DNA from: Boesenbergia rotunda
Lineage: Eukaryota; Streptophyta; Magnoliopsida; Zingiberales; Zingiberaceae
Assembly: GCA_024364735.1 (NCBI GenBank)
Contig: JAGFNQ010006444.1
Location: forward strand, 64,471 to 128,470
Direction of reading: 5' to 3'
DNA: 64,000 bases
In this document: piece by piece, positions 21,780-33,379 of the stretch
How positions within the stretch are numbered: the first letter of the stretch is position 1
Layout of the letters: each line of letters opens with the position of its first letter
Program-made: the position numbers and the translations under genes
The notes under the pieces: generated by a model
Database searches by the model: none
Told to the model about the DNA's origin: nothing
The model's input: only the letters and a program-made list of their open reading frames with translations

Positions 21780-22227
21780 GAATGATCTGCTGCGGACCGC
21801 GTGCGGACTGGCGCCTGATCGATCTGGTGACCGATCAGGTACACGACCTGCGACTTCTCGACACCAACGGCGGCCTTCGGCCGCTGCCCCCGAACAAAAC
21901 TATAACCCAGGAGGGGTGCGATGAACCCTAGGGGGTAGGGTGAAGCCGTCGGGTACGGGTGAACCCGTCGGGGACGCTCCCAAGCCTCCGGTGGCCGATC
22001 AGGCACACGACCTGCGACTTCTCGACACCAACGGCGGCCTTCGGCCGCCGCCCCCGAACAAAACTATAACCCAGGGGGGTGCGATGAACCCTTGGGTAGG
22101 ATGAACCCGTCGGGACGCTCCCGAGCCTCCAGTGGTCGATCAGGCACCTGCTTGATCGGTCTGGTGACCGATCAGGCGCCAGTCCGCATGCGGTCCGCAG
22201 GGATCGGTCAGCAGCTGATCAAATACA
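21777..22227. mobile_element. Innermost GC-rich TIR element with two internal direct copies
   Basis: About 50-bp terminal inverted repeats: CTGCGGACCGCGTGCGGACT (from 21788) pairs with AGTCCGCATGCGGTCCGCAG ending at 22200. Each arm ends with a CCTGATCG..CCGATCAGG palindrome. Inside, about 164 bp is present twice in tandem (from about 21831 and about 21995), with ACGACCTGCGACTTCTCGAC and GGCGGCCTTCGGCCG. It is far more GC-rich than its surroundings and flanked by AT tracts. The CTGATCGGTC motif also forms arrays at 52.06-52.69 kb and 55.7-56.06 kb. Confidence 0.75.
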
Positions 22228-22454
22228 ATATATATATATATATATACCTTATTTTTATTGGGAATGAAAAAATTTTAGCTCGCTTTCCCTCCTTAAAGGA
22301 AACTTAATTTGCATCTTCATTTGATCACCGTATCACATCTTCATGAGAAATGCTCACCCGATCGAAAGAGCGTGAGATGAGGAAGAGCAAACATGCACAT
22401 TGAAATAATTTATTTTCTTTTTAAAAAGAGAGAATTATAGATAGTAATTAGATG

Positions 22455-22560
22455 ATACTCGATCCTTCGATGGGTACGAGAATGAGTATGAAAGTTAAAT
22501 ACCCGATGGATATGGGTATGAGTATGGGTATGGATATGTGTATGGGTATTGGGATGGATC
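22455..22560. repeat. ATGGGT/ATGAGT hexamer-like minisatellite
   Basis: Degenerate runs of GGGTATGAGTATGGGTATGG. Such TATGGG tracts often lie near the end of non-autonomous plant elements starting AGGGATGGCAA; here it is about 65 bp from that end. Confidence 0.75.
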
Positions 22561-23559
22561 TGATAAATGAAGATGGACAAGGAGGATATGAAATCCGACC
22601 CAAATTCTACCAATTGTCATCCCTTATTGAGATACTATATACAATTGTAACATCTACAATTTCATAGCGGCTACAACTATAATAGTGAGAGACCATAATT
22701 TTTTACTTAGGTTCAATCATGGGAAGTATAATGTATCAAATTGAAGTTTGTTGAAAGATCTATAACTAGTCATCTGGTGAAACCCATAATGGCCCAATTT
22801 CAAGTCCAAAAAATATCGTTTAAAGTAATTTCGAAGTCTTTGAACAATTTTAGTAAATTTTTTTCTAAATTGCAGCAACTACAAAAAATAACTACTACAA
22901 CCACAAGTTATTATTTTGAGAGGTCAGAACTTTTGGGAGGGTTGAATTACAAGATGTATAATATATTAAATTGAAGCTCGTTCATAAATCTACAAGTGAT
23001 TATTGGGTGAAACCTGTAATAACCCGATTTTAGGTCCATAAAATATTATTTAAAATTTTTTCGAAGATTCTAAATAATTTGTTTTTTTTAATTTTTTCCT
23101 ATGTTGTAGCAACTATGTAATTGTAGCCGCTACAACTATATAGTCATTACAAAATCATATTTATTATAATGCAATTCCAGTTCAAGATTTAGATTGGAAT
23201 ATAGGCAAGAGATGCAAGAGATAGAAGGGAGGAATATATTAGAGGATATTTATATCATTTTATAATATTGGCACATTTTTTATTTTTGCCTATTTTATTA
23301 TATCTTTGGTTGTGGATGCCAAAGTTACTTTGGCGCTTGGTTTCTCTTATTCAAAACAAGGGTGTTGCAGCCGCTGCAGTCGAAGATTATCGTCGTTGAT
23401 TAAAAACTAGCCTTTGCGTCTCTCACTCTCACGAGGTTTCACCGATGTTTGTAGAACCATCTACAGCTCGCATCATGTGCTCCTTCTATTATGTTCCACT
23501 TGCCCTGAAACCTTATCTTTCTTAGCCTTCCTACGCTCTATGTGCTCTCTCTTTCTCTT

Positions 23560-24780
23560 TTCCTCAATTCTTTACTTCGAGGAAGCGTAAATACCTGCGA
23601 CAAAAGTTCGAAAATTCGGATAAGGAATCCAGAAGTCCGGCTATTGGATCTTCAAGCAGCAAGAGCACCCTAGATTTGTTCCTATCGAAGTCCCCTAAAG
23701 GTACATCACTCGCCTGAGTATGTGAACCTGACGATTCTTCGCTAAGGAATGAACTTGTAAAGAGGAATCTGGCCTCGGAGATCGACTAGTTCGGCTTCTG
23801 ATGCTTCTCGCAAGTTGGCCTTCAATTCCGAGCAGGAAATGGTCGTGCTAAAGAAATTAGGCCAAGGGATCATCTGGATTCCATGCAATGTCCTTCCATT
23901 GTTGCAGTCCCTCTGGCACCTCCAAATCCACTGTTCGAAACTCAATGTTCTCATCGGGGGAAGAGTTTTGTTGTGAAGCAATTCAAGTAGCTAATTGTCT
24001 ACTTCCGATCTTCCAACCGTTACTACACCTAACAACCTACCTTGTTCTAGAAATGAAACATCCGACAACAAGTTGACAGCAGATGAATTATCTTTTATGG
24101 TTCCACAAAATAAAAATGTTTTGAATAGTATTGGAGAAATGACATCAAAGAATTGTTCACAAACTTTTGAGGAAATTGAACGAGAAAATATAATGATACT
24201 CAGAGTTAATCAAAACTAATAGTGTATCTCCATTGCCTATAAAGCATTTTTACTTCTCTCATGAGGATAACATGCCGCAGCATGTTGCTGAGAAAACTAA
24301 AGTTTCTATTGTTTTCAGTATTCAGGCTGCAAATGATAATGGTATAAACTATGAATTTTTTCGTCATTCACAGCCTAAGTGTTCTTGAAGGTTCATCATA
24401 TGCAAATGCAAAATCTTGTCAAACTGGAGTAGATTTTAATTTGGTTGTTTTCAAAGGAAAATGTGTTTCATCGACTCGGGATAATAGTTCTTCTTCAGGT
24501 AATACTCATGATTCAGCTAACAAGGAGGAAAAGAATTAGAAAATATCAGTATCTGATGACAATCATGAGGTGTTTAGTACTCCATACAGTTTTATGCTTC
24601 TTAAGAGCAGCCTACAGTTAAACAGTTGGCTTACTTAAGAAGTTTGCAGCATCCATATGAAGAAAGGCATCTCAAAGCCTTATCCTTGGCAGGTTTGACT
24701 TATTAACTTTGGTTTACATTTTCCTTGCCTTCAGAACCATTTTTTAAAAGAAGAATTTCTATAGTAGAAGTAAGTTCTCG
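23560..24780 (+). pseudogene. Unrecognised protein-gene remnant in several frames
   Basis: Coding-like pieces on the plus strand: a basic serine-rich segment RKYLRQKFENSDKES..SSSKSTLDLFLSKS (about 23585-23710); 23995-24219 (74 residues, acidic, Asn/Ser-rich); 24351-24539 (62 residues); and KQLAYLRSLQHPYEERHLKA (about 24615-24680) before a possible intron. The pieces are separated by stops and frame changes. Codon choice and composition look like a nuclear gene, but I do not recognise the family. The STLDLFL stretch is only loosely like a PCNA-interacting motif. Confidence 0.35.
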
Positions 24781-24789
24781 TGTTATTAT

Positions 24790-25362
24790 GCTTGAAGGAA
24801 TTGTAATTTTAATTTTTTTTTTAGGGTCTTCAATAAATTATCCTTTTCAATATTTTGTTTTTTGAATAAAGATAAAAGCACAAATGCAAGTAGCATGGGA
24901 TATGTAGAATTTAGAAATCCAATTTAGAGAAGGTCCAATTGCTTCTAGTGAGATTAGGAAACCCAATTTTTTCCTTAGATAAAATGCTCATTATTTTTTT
25001 ATTCCAAATGAATTAATATCAAATATCTGGATGTGAATTTGTGATTCCTTTGTTCTTTGAGTCTAAAGGAACACTCAGACCTTTTGTCCCGAGAATGTAT
25101 CACAAAATTGTATGATATGAACCTCAAATTCTTTGTCACACTCGGTGCGTTGTTCTTTAAACTTGAGTTAATGCCTGTAAGTTTCTCCACACCAATAGAA
25201 AACATGAATATTGTAAAACATATGAAGTGCATGGATTTTGATAGTGGTGTCATTTTAGACATCTCAATTGAACTTTGCATAGTCATGTCATTATTAATAA
25301 ATCAACATCAATAGTTGTGTGCGTTGGTAGCTATTTCTACTTTTTTCTTCTTTACTTATTTT
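24790..25362. other. A/T-rich spacer left of the copia element
   Basis: No confident gene. A frame at about 25057-25314 with SLKEHSDLLSRECITKLYDM could belong to the same unrecognised gene as 23560-24780, but nothing identifies it. Confidence 0.3.
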
Positions 25363-25367
25363 GATTT

Positions 25368-25768
25368 TGTAACGAGATTAGCACAAAAAACGACAACAAG
25401 AACAATAGAGAACACACCAGCTTTACGTGGAAAATCCTTGACGGGAAAAACTACAGGCAGAGGAGGAAAAATCACTATGAACGATGGAATACAAAGTCGG
25501 CGGCTTTGATAAAGTAAGGAGAAATAGAGAGAAAAGAGAGATAGAGAGAAAGAAAGAAGAGGTAACCAAATAATTTTCTTGATTGATTAAACTTACCCAT
25601 GAGATACACAATTTATAGAGACCTTAGGATACTTAGTCAAATGAAAAATTAATAACGAAACTGTTAATTAACAGATTTATAAAGAATCTGTTAATTAACA
25701 TATTACTAAGAAAATATCTAATAATAAATTAACGGATTAATCTGAATTTGAGTCACCAAACTCTAACA
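25368..25768 (-). repeat. 3' LTR of the 2.4 kb copia element
   Basis: On the minus strand it starts TGTTAGAGTTTGGTG and ends ATCTCGTTACA. The polypurine tract AAGGTGGAGAT abuts its start (minus strand, about 25769-25780), which fixes it as the 3' LTR. Confidence 0.92.
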
Positions 25769-26059
25769 ATCTCCACCTTGACGCGAATTCCTCAAATCTT
25801 CAAAAGAACATTCTCCATCTCTTCCACAAAAGCCCCACAGGCAATCTCAGTATCTAGCACCAACCAAGTCCAAGCAATGCTTAAACTTGTCTATAGGAAG
25901 TGCCTCACATCAATGTGTTTGTCCTCTTATGAAACATCTGATCCTTCGTGAGGAAAATGACACTCTGACTATCACAAAAGACTGTAGTAATATGCAAGTC
26001 TTCGCTAAGCTCACTGAAAGCCCTTTCAACCAAATAGCTTCCTTACAAGCTTCTTGTAA

Positions 26060-27330
26060 GTGATCTTCTTTTATCAATGTCACCTTGTGACAGCAACATC
26101 ACCTATTACTGTGGATCCCTGCAGAACATATAAATTGGTGGTTCTCCTTAGTCCCTTCATCACAACAAGAGACCCCTTATTGACCTTCACAGCTCCACCT
26201 TAACCAGTGTACTTGTACCCTTTAGAATCAAGAATACTCAAAGAGATCATATTTCTCTTCAAATCAGGGGCGTGCCTCACATTACCAAGTGTCCGAATGG
26301 CACCATCAAATATCTTAATTCTGACCGTACCAATACCAGCGATTCTGCATGATGCATTATTGCCCATCAAAACGACATCACTCGAAACCGTTTCATATAT
26401 TAAAAATCAGTCCCGATTGGGACACATATGAAACGTACAACCATAATCAAGAATTCATTCCTCACTCTACTTTAAATCAGCATTAGATGCAACAAGAAGT
26501 TCACCATCATTGTAATTTTCGACAACATCAGCCTCACCAGACTTCTCTGATTGTTTTCCCCTCGAATTTTCACCTATCCTTTTATTCTTATTCTGCAGCT
26601 TGTAACATTCTGATTTGATGTGACCCTTCTTCTTGCAATAATTACAGATCTTATCGTTATTTTTGGATTTCAACATGCCCCTGATATTACCATCAGAGTC
26701 TTTCTCCTGAGTCCTTCCTCGAATAATAAGACCCTCACCCTGAGCTTCAGATCTTTCGACAAGCTGTTTCATTTTCTCTTTCGAAAATAATGAATCATAA
26801 ACTTCATTCAAAGTAAGAGTATCACGACTATATAAAATATTATCTCTAAAAGTCATATATGACGAGGGTAAAGAACACATTAAGATCAATGCTAAATCTT
26901 CATCGTCATATTTGACCTCCAAAACCTCTAGGTCAGAGATGATTTCCTTAAACACGATCAAGTGATCTCTTAACGATGTACCTTCTTCCATGCGATGAGA
27001 ATACAAACGTTGTTTCAGACCTAGTTTGCTCGTAAGACTTTTTGTCATGCACAACTGCTGCAATTTTAGCATAGTGCAGCAGCGGATTTCTCTTTCAAAA
27101 TATCCTGTAAAATCTCATTCGATAGGTGAAAGTAGATCTGAGATAGGGCTTTTCAATCCTTACGTTCCTTTTCCTTCTTTGTCCATTTCGAGGGCATGTT
27201 GTCTATCCCGAACAGTGCATCGTCCAAGTCCAAATGTGCTAGCACCGCTAGCATCTTAACCTGCCACAGCGTAAACCTGGTGTTGCGATCCAAAAGCGGA
27301 ATATCATACTTCATGCTTATCGTTGTCATT
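26060..27330 (-). pseudogene. Copia gag-protease remnant fused to RNase H tail
   Basis: Gag starts near 27330 (MKYDIPLLDRNTRF) and runs to about 26460. The open part at 26467-27072 (201 residues) holds the UBN2-type gag core and a zinc knuckle C-X2-C-X4-H-X4-C (CNYCKKKGHIKSEC). An in-frame TGA lies at 27153-27155 and a frame slip near 27075. Downstream, about 26450-26410, is the protease region EWILDYGCTFHMCPNRD: the usual D-S-G/A is D-Y-G, and a stop follows. The gag-pre-integrase segment continues to about 26100. After about 26060 the sequence jumps to the RNase H end (KEAIWLKGLFSEL). Confidence 0.85.
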
Positions 27331-27359
27331 AATCCCGGTTGAAATACTCAAAACTAACC

Positions 27360-27374
27360 TTGCTCTAATACCAC
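27360..27374 (-). other. Primer-binding site, initiator tRNA-Met type
   Basis: Minus strand TGGTATTAGAGCAA lies two bases inside the 5' LTR. It is the usual copia PBS TGGTATCAGAGC with one change. Confidence 0.88.
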
Positions 27375-27375
27375 T

Positions 27376-27780
27376 TGTAACGAGATTAGCACGAAAAACG
27401 GTAACAAGAACAATAGAGAACACACCAGATTTACGTGGAAAATCCTTGACGGGAAAAACTACGGGCAGAGGAGGAAAAATCACTATGAACGGTGGAATAC
27501 AAAGTCGGCGGCTTTGATAAAGTAAGGAGAAGTAGAGAGAAAAGAGAGGTAGAGAGAAAGAACGAAGAGGTAACCAAATAACTTTCTTGATTGATTAAAC
27601 TTGCCCATGAGATACACAATTTATAAAGACCTTAGGATACTTAATTAGTCAAATGAAAAATTAATAACGAAACTGTTAATTAACAGATTTATAAAGAATC
27701 TGTTAATTGACATATTAATAAGAAAATATCTAATAATAAATTAACGGATCAAACTGAATTCGGGTCACCAAACTCTAAGA
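27376..27780 (-). repeat. 5' LTR of the 2.4 kb copia element
   Basis: It matches 25368-25768 with scattered substitutions and a 4-bp difference near 27640. Its outer end reads TCTTAGAG instead of TGTTAGAG, a mutation of the terminal dinucleotide. The PBS follows on the minus strand. Confidence 0.92.
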
Positions 27781-27785
27781 GATTT

Positions 27786-29767
27786 AAATTGATGTATTTC
27801 TAAATTTTTAGTCCTAACTCTATTGATAACCATCCTTGTATACAAAGTATGATTTTACTACCTTAAAACAAAAGGTAGATCCACTACCTTAACAACACCC
27901 TAGAGTCAATTTCATGGATATGGAAGGAGGTTCATGCAGGTACACAGACGCGTGATAGGGCTAAAAATGCCGGTCATCATCTCCTGGGGGTCGATCCTTG
28001 ACTATTACGCCAGAAATGTCATGCGTCCACCGTCTATGCTATGCTTTTGAGGTGATTTTACTACCTTCAAGATTTCATGGAATGTCGATGTACTAAAAAG
28101 GGTAATATAATATATGTTAATTTCATTGTGCCGTTAATATTTAAAACTTTGCACCAATTACTTCCATTATTTATTTTTAAAGTTCTTTGATCCAACTCAC
28201 CTAAACGCAAATCAATTTTCTTATATATGCAAAATAATAATAGGCAACTTGAATTGTACATGTATCATGCCATCTTGAGGCTTTATGATGAATGTTGATT
28301 TTATATTTCATATTCACGACTTTCATAACATAGCACTAATTGGCGTCATGGGCATATGTTTTACCTAAAGTTTAGGTGGAATGTTTGCTTGTTGATGGTG
28401 TTCTAGGGATAAGAAATCTTATCTACCACCCAACTACAAGGTGCTTAGTAACAATTTATTTTTGGGAAATGGTTGATGATTGATGTTTTTTCCTTCAATT
28501 GTTTCAATTTGTTGTCTATTTTGCAATTTGGATTTTTCTTGCCAACTTTTTTGTAATATAATTAAGATGTTCACTACATTGAATCCCTCTTCCTTCCCCT
28601 TTCTGGCTTCTTTTTTAAATTTTAGAGGCAACAATATTAGCTATGCTTTCTAGCGGTTGTGGAGCTCGGAACTTTGTTTAATGAGTATGATAATACACTA
28701 CAAAGAATGAAAATTTTTAAATTTTTTAAATTTGTTATTCTTTGAAACTTCATGTTTTCGATGTATGGGGAGTATATAATTGGGTAAAAAATATTATTTA
28801 TTTTCCCAAACAAAAATTATGTTTCACTTTTAATTTGTATTTTTAGTGCGTTATGCTTCAACCTTTGATTCCTGAGGTGTTGGGTAATATTTCATTTCTA
28901 TAGAATGTTTTTCTCTCACTGGAGCATTTCCAAACACCCTCCTCCCCCCAAGTTGCAATGAACATAGCAAATCCATTGGTTCGAAATGTATTGGATGCTA
29001 ACCTCATATTAAAAGTAATCTCATATTTTAAGTGCATATTCAACCACAGTGATAGTGCCATAGCATAATGCTTGTGCAATATGTGTGGGCATATGTTGAC
29101 TATATGTGGTCTAGATAAGTAATCATTTGCAAATTACAATATAAATGCTTTCAAAGAACTTGGGTATCAAAGTGGCATAAGATAATTCGCTCGCCCCTAG
29201 CTTTTTCACCAATCTGTCCTAGGGTCTACATGGAGGAGGTAAATCACGGGGACTACTGACCTAGATGCCGTCATAGCTAGCGCTTGGGGAGGGAGGGCAT
29301 TCTGACTTTTCCAGATTTTGACCCCCAGACCTCAAGATGACAACGCTACATATGCTAGCCATCAGTCTATCCCGTGGGGCAAAAAACTTGGGTAACAATT
29401 TTATACAAAGATGATTTAATTATGAGTACCACAAAGCTAATTATATCTAAGCTCCTAATGTTTGTCAATAATAACAATTGTCTACTGCCCATATGAAAAT
29501 ATGAATCAATCAATGCGCTCCATTGCTGATTTCATAACTACTGCCTAAGTTGTAGCACTTTCTTGTCTTTGGATTTCCATTATATTTATGGTAGTTTAAA
29601 TAATTACACACTATTAAAATATAAGACTCTAATATTTGCCAATAATTATAATTTTGTAGTGCCTATGTGAAAATTTTGAACAATTAATCTGCTGAGTTGT
29701 TGATTAATTATTCTAAGCTCTAGCGCTTTCTCATCTTTAGATTTCCGTTAAATTATTGTGGAAAAAT
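27786..29767. other. Intergenic, no gene recognised
   Basis: A/T-rich, with small non-coding pieces. GGGGGTCGATCC near 27985 and the block GACCCCCAGACCTCAAGATG near 29320 look like parts of dispersed repeats. No domain-bearing ORF. Confidence 0.4.
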
Positions 29768-29954
29768 TTGAGAAAACTCTCCAACATCAAAGTAGGCTTT
29801 GCATGCACTCCCCAACCAAAAATGTCTTTGCATGCACTCCCTGATGGGATTGACAAGACAGTTTTATGTGTTATTTATTTTTATCAGTATAAAAGAGTAA
29901 AAATTCAGTATAAATCGTAAAGATTTGAGTATAAATTGTTTGAGATTGAGTACT
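29768..29954. mobile_element. Left part of a MITE, cut by the Ty3/gypsy element
   Basis: The sequence GAGAAAACTCTCCAACATCA, two TTTGCATGCACTCC motifs, then TATAAAAGAGTAAAAATTCA matches the left half of the complete MITE at 42238-42796. It breaks off at 29954 in GATTGAGTACT exactly where the LTR begins. The missing half is not on the other side of the element. Confidence 0.85.
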
Positions 29955-32950
29955 TGTCACGCCCCGAGGAGCTGCCTGTCCGATACCGACCGGACTGCCA
30001 CTCCCTCGACCGACGGACAATTCAGAAACCTAACCTCTACGACCACCTCAGATGATTGTACCACAGCCTATAGGGCTGGAACAACCATCTGAAATCAGCA
30101 AAAGCGAGACGGCGATGAAAGCTGCGTACCGGTACGACTTACGACAAACGCAAAACACAAGACCTCCATGGCTCACAAAAGTACAACTATACCGCCGTAT
30201 AAAAAGACACGACCAGACATGAATACAGCAGCAGAAAAGTAAAGAAACGGAAACAGAAAATGAGTACCAACATATACCACTATAAAGTAAAAGAAACATC
30301 CCGGAGTCATCTCGAAGAAATACGCGAACTGAGACAGGCTGCAGGGCACTCCAGACGATCACCCTGAAATAAAAACAGGGAGCTAACGGGGTGAGTAACA
30401 ATACTCAGCGAATATCTCATCAGATATACAAGATAGTCTAGCTAGCAATAGAGTAACATGCTATCGAAATAACACAGGTACATACAGTGGTAAGCATAAC
30501 TGGAACAGGGATAGAAACACCATACCAAGGTAGCTGAGTCGTCGAAACTGACATAAGGGTCTCCTGTATGTACATGTCAAACAAATGCAACATCCAAGTA
30601 TAACAAGCACGGGCAAGTGTCAAAAGATTCGTATGCACATGGTGCAATGACATGGTCACCTCTGTCGCCGGTCAGACATCATCCGCTACGTACGGGAGGA
30701 AGCTGAGCGGAGGCCACCCTCCTGCGTAGAGCTGTGACTGTCGTCCGTACTCTGCCGCTGCTAATCCTGAGCAACCGAGTAGACGGTATGCTGTCGGTGT
30801 AACACCCCTACTCCATGACCTATCCTGGCGATATCATTAATAGCCCCAGGCTAAGACCTATCCTGGCAATATCTCTATCAGCCCTAGGCCATCACCTATC
30901 CTGGTTATATCACTAATAGCCCCAGGCTAAGACCTATCCTGGCGATATCTCTATCAGCCCTAGGCCATCACCTATCCTGGCTATATCACTAATAGCCCCA
31001 GGCTAAGACCTATCCTGGCGATATCTCTATCAGCCCCAGGCCATCACCTATCCTGGCTATATCACTAACCGCCCCAGGCCATCTCTGGAGGATATCACTA
31101 TCTGAGTGTTAACACCTACCCCATGTATATAAATGGGGGAGAGACTTCTCTCTCTCATCTCCTGGTATATGGACTACTCAAGGAGGGACCTCTGCCTGCT
31201 ACCACGCTCCGATTCACTAACCCATGAGTGCATGAGCGGAGCAGCACAGAACACACTACCCATACCCCATCAACCACTAACCCATGAGTGGCCGTATGGA
31301 TAGGTCAGTATAACTGTCGACCTGACTCACCCATAAGGGGCCACTGATCGACAGTGATGTACAGTGCACGATGATGCATGACTCTGGTCAAACAGCATCC
31401 ACTATCTAATCCACCTATATCAACATGATATGCAAGGATCATAAATAATGCACCATAACCTAGGCCCTAAAGGTATAGGTATCACATGCCAGGTATATCA
31501 TAAACAGTATCAGCCAAGGTAGAGCAGATATAAAATACTACATTACTCTACCGCTAAACATAGCATATCGAGCATATCAACTATGACTAATCTAAAAGAT
31601 AAGTCAGAGATACCCGCCTCCGATGTAGAAATCCAAACGTGAAGAGAACCCTCGTCTGAAATAATATCAGCCGCAACAAGTGGAACCCAATCAATGTCCT
31701 GCATCCAAAAATAAATAACAAGTACAACTTAGCTATTTATACAATTTATTGAATGACCTACCCCAACCAACCAAGGTTGGGTTCAGATTAGATCTAACTC
31801 AAATCTAACCCAATCAACCCAAGTTGGGTTCAGATTAGGTCTAACCTAAGTCCCAAAACAAAGTTGGCACTAACCTCCACTCTTCTAAGAATCCACTCAC
31901 AGTATCACACTATAGTATCAAACCGATCAAAATTCCTTCATCCAATCATACACAGATCCAGCAACAGATCATTCACATCGGTATCAACTATCATCCAAGA
32001 ACATGACAACAGAACTCAAACAGAAATAGCAACAACCACCCTAGATTCAAATCCCATTCAAATCAAATCCTAATATGCATCATGAATAAAACAAGAACTC
32101 GGAGTCAACATCCAGAACTTCACAAACCGGTCACACACACCAATTCGAATCCAAAAGCATCAATCAAAAATCCAACTCTAACCATCCTAATCACAAGATT
32201 TGCAAACGCAACCAAGGATCAAGAACTGGAACAACTCAGGGAAATCAAATCCTCCCAAAAACTCAAGATCAGCAATCCAAACCACCCTTCAAATCCAAGC
32301 TAATCTATCAACATATAGATCACAGGGCCTCCTTACAAGCATAATCCAAATCCAACACTTCATACCTGAATAGAAGCGAGCAAGTTCCCTTTTGCCCTAG
32401 ATCGCCGACCTATGGCTGGAATGCACCGCTCCGTCAGCCAAGAGATCAGACGAACTTTGCTAGCTTCGATCGGTTGAACCAGAGCAAAGAACCCTGGCAC
32501 TCGCGTGATCAGAAGCGATGAATCGCGTCGGGCAGTCGCTCCGAAGATCATCAACCAAAAGGGAAAGGCGCGAGTGGTGAGGGAAAAGAGAGAGTCGATC
32601 GAGTGGCTTCGGCAACTAGATCGGTAACGTTGGCTTGCGCTCTCGGCAATCGGGCGAGGAGTTGATGCGAGGGCGCGAGAGAGAATCGGGGAAGAGGGCG
32701 ATCGCGTGGACGGGAGGATAAGGAATCGAGAGGTGGGGTGGAGTCGGCGGAGAAAAGGGTTTTCGGTCGAACCCTAATGCGGCTGAAAGAGAAAAGAAAA
32801 AGGAATTTTTAAGTGAGGTAGCATTTGCAATTAAGCCCAAGGAGTTTAGTTAATTACAATGTCCTCCTAAATTTTTAGTCTTTGCCATCTTTTCCCCATG
32901 AAATTTCAAAATATTAACCAAATAGCCCTTCGAGTATCCGTATTTTAACA
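29955..32950 (-). repeat. 3' LTR of the Ty3/gypsy element
   Basis: Minus strand TGTTAAAATACGG to GGGGCGTGACA. The polypurine tract AGTGGGGGAGAA directly precedes it on the minus strand (32951-32962). It contains the CCTATCCTGG tandem array and several short A/T-rich spurious ORFs. Confidence 0.95.
30810..31100. repeat. CCTATCCTGG tandem array in the 3' LTR
   Basis: About eight half-units of 30-35 bp, ACCTATCCTGGCGATATC followed by AGCCCCAGGC, alternate as pairs of about 63 bp. The 5' LTR carries the matching array at 38405-38685 with its own substitutions. Confidence 0.9.
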
Positions 32951-33379
32951 TTCTCCCCCACTAATAAAAATTTGGTCCCTAAATTTCCGTTGTCACATGT
33001 GTTAGGTACGGTCAAACAGTACGAAATACGGAACGAATCCCTCACACGTACCTCAATCAAACAAGTGGGGTTAGCGAACTCAGATAATATCCTCGAGCTC
33101 CCAGGTCGACCCGGCATCTGAATGGTACTGACATCCAACTTTAACTAATCAGATTGCCTTGTTCCACAACCGACGCTCCTGGAAACCCTAAAAATCCATA
33201 CAGATACCTTCTCATTAGTATTGTCAGACTGGAGCTGAACAAGCACCTCGGATAATATGAGTGTGGAATCTGGCACATGACCTCTCAGCATGGATACATG
33301 CTACACGTCGTGAACGCCCGTCAAAGACAGTAGAAGTGCTAAGCGATAAGCTACAGCTCCAATCCTCCCAGAATCTGGA

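Larger units (their letters stand above)
21541..22624. mobile_element. Middle nested element with AGGGATGGCAATT ends
   Basis: The left end is AGGGATGGCAATTTG and the right end is CCAATTGTCATCCCT, an inverted pair of about 15 bp with two mismatches. A second inner pair, ATCCGACCCGAATT (left) and GATCTG..ATCCGACCCAAATT (right), is in direct rather than inverted order. The interior has a GGGTATG-type minisatellite and the third nested element. I found no matching target duplication, so superfamily (hAT-like non-autonomous is one option) is unresolved. Confidence 0.45.
21195..23180. mobile_element. Outer element with long inverted arms (foldback or MULE-like), containing two nested insertions
   Basis: The left arm (about 21220-21400) and the right arm (about 22970-23095) are diverged inverted copies: the left TATTTTTTATCCTGAAATC region pairs with GATTTTAGGTCCATAAAATA, and the left GATTTCGCCTAGTAATTAAT with ATTATTGGGTGAAACC. 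The right arm region is itself doubled (22741-22860 and 22978-23100, period about 237 bp). GTAGCNGCTACAA-type repeats lie inside both arms. The centre is occupied by the element at 21541-22624. No coding capacity. Confidence 0.6.
25368..27780 (-). mobile_element. Ty1/copia deletion derivative with both LTRs and target duplication
   Basis: Two LTRs of about 400 bp bound the element (25368-25768 and 27376-27780). It is flanked by the 5-bp direct repeat GATTT at 25363-25367 and 27781-27785. On the minus strand the order is 5' LTR, PBS, gag, protease start, then an abrupt jump to the RNase H C-terminus, PPT, 3' LTR. Integrase and most of reverse transcriptase are gone. Length is 2.4 kb against about 5 kb for a full copia. 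The LTRs are about 95 percent alike by eye, so insertion was fairly recent. Confidence 0.95.

Noticed and set aside
21659..22006. 115-residue ORF across the AT microsatellite
   Set aside because: It runs through (AT)n and a TIR element in the non-coding direction; composition is not protein-like.
32360..32840. Arg/Ser-rich ORFs in the LTR, repeated at 39954-40434
   Set aside because: They are identical in both LTRs because the LTRs are identical; there are no domains and similar short ORFs are common in 3 kb LTRs.
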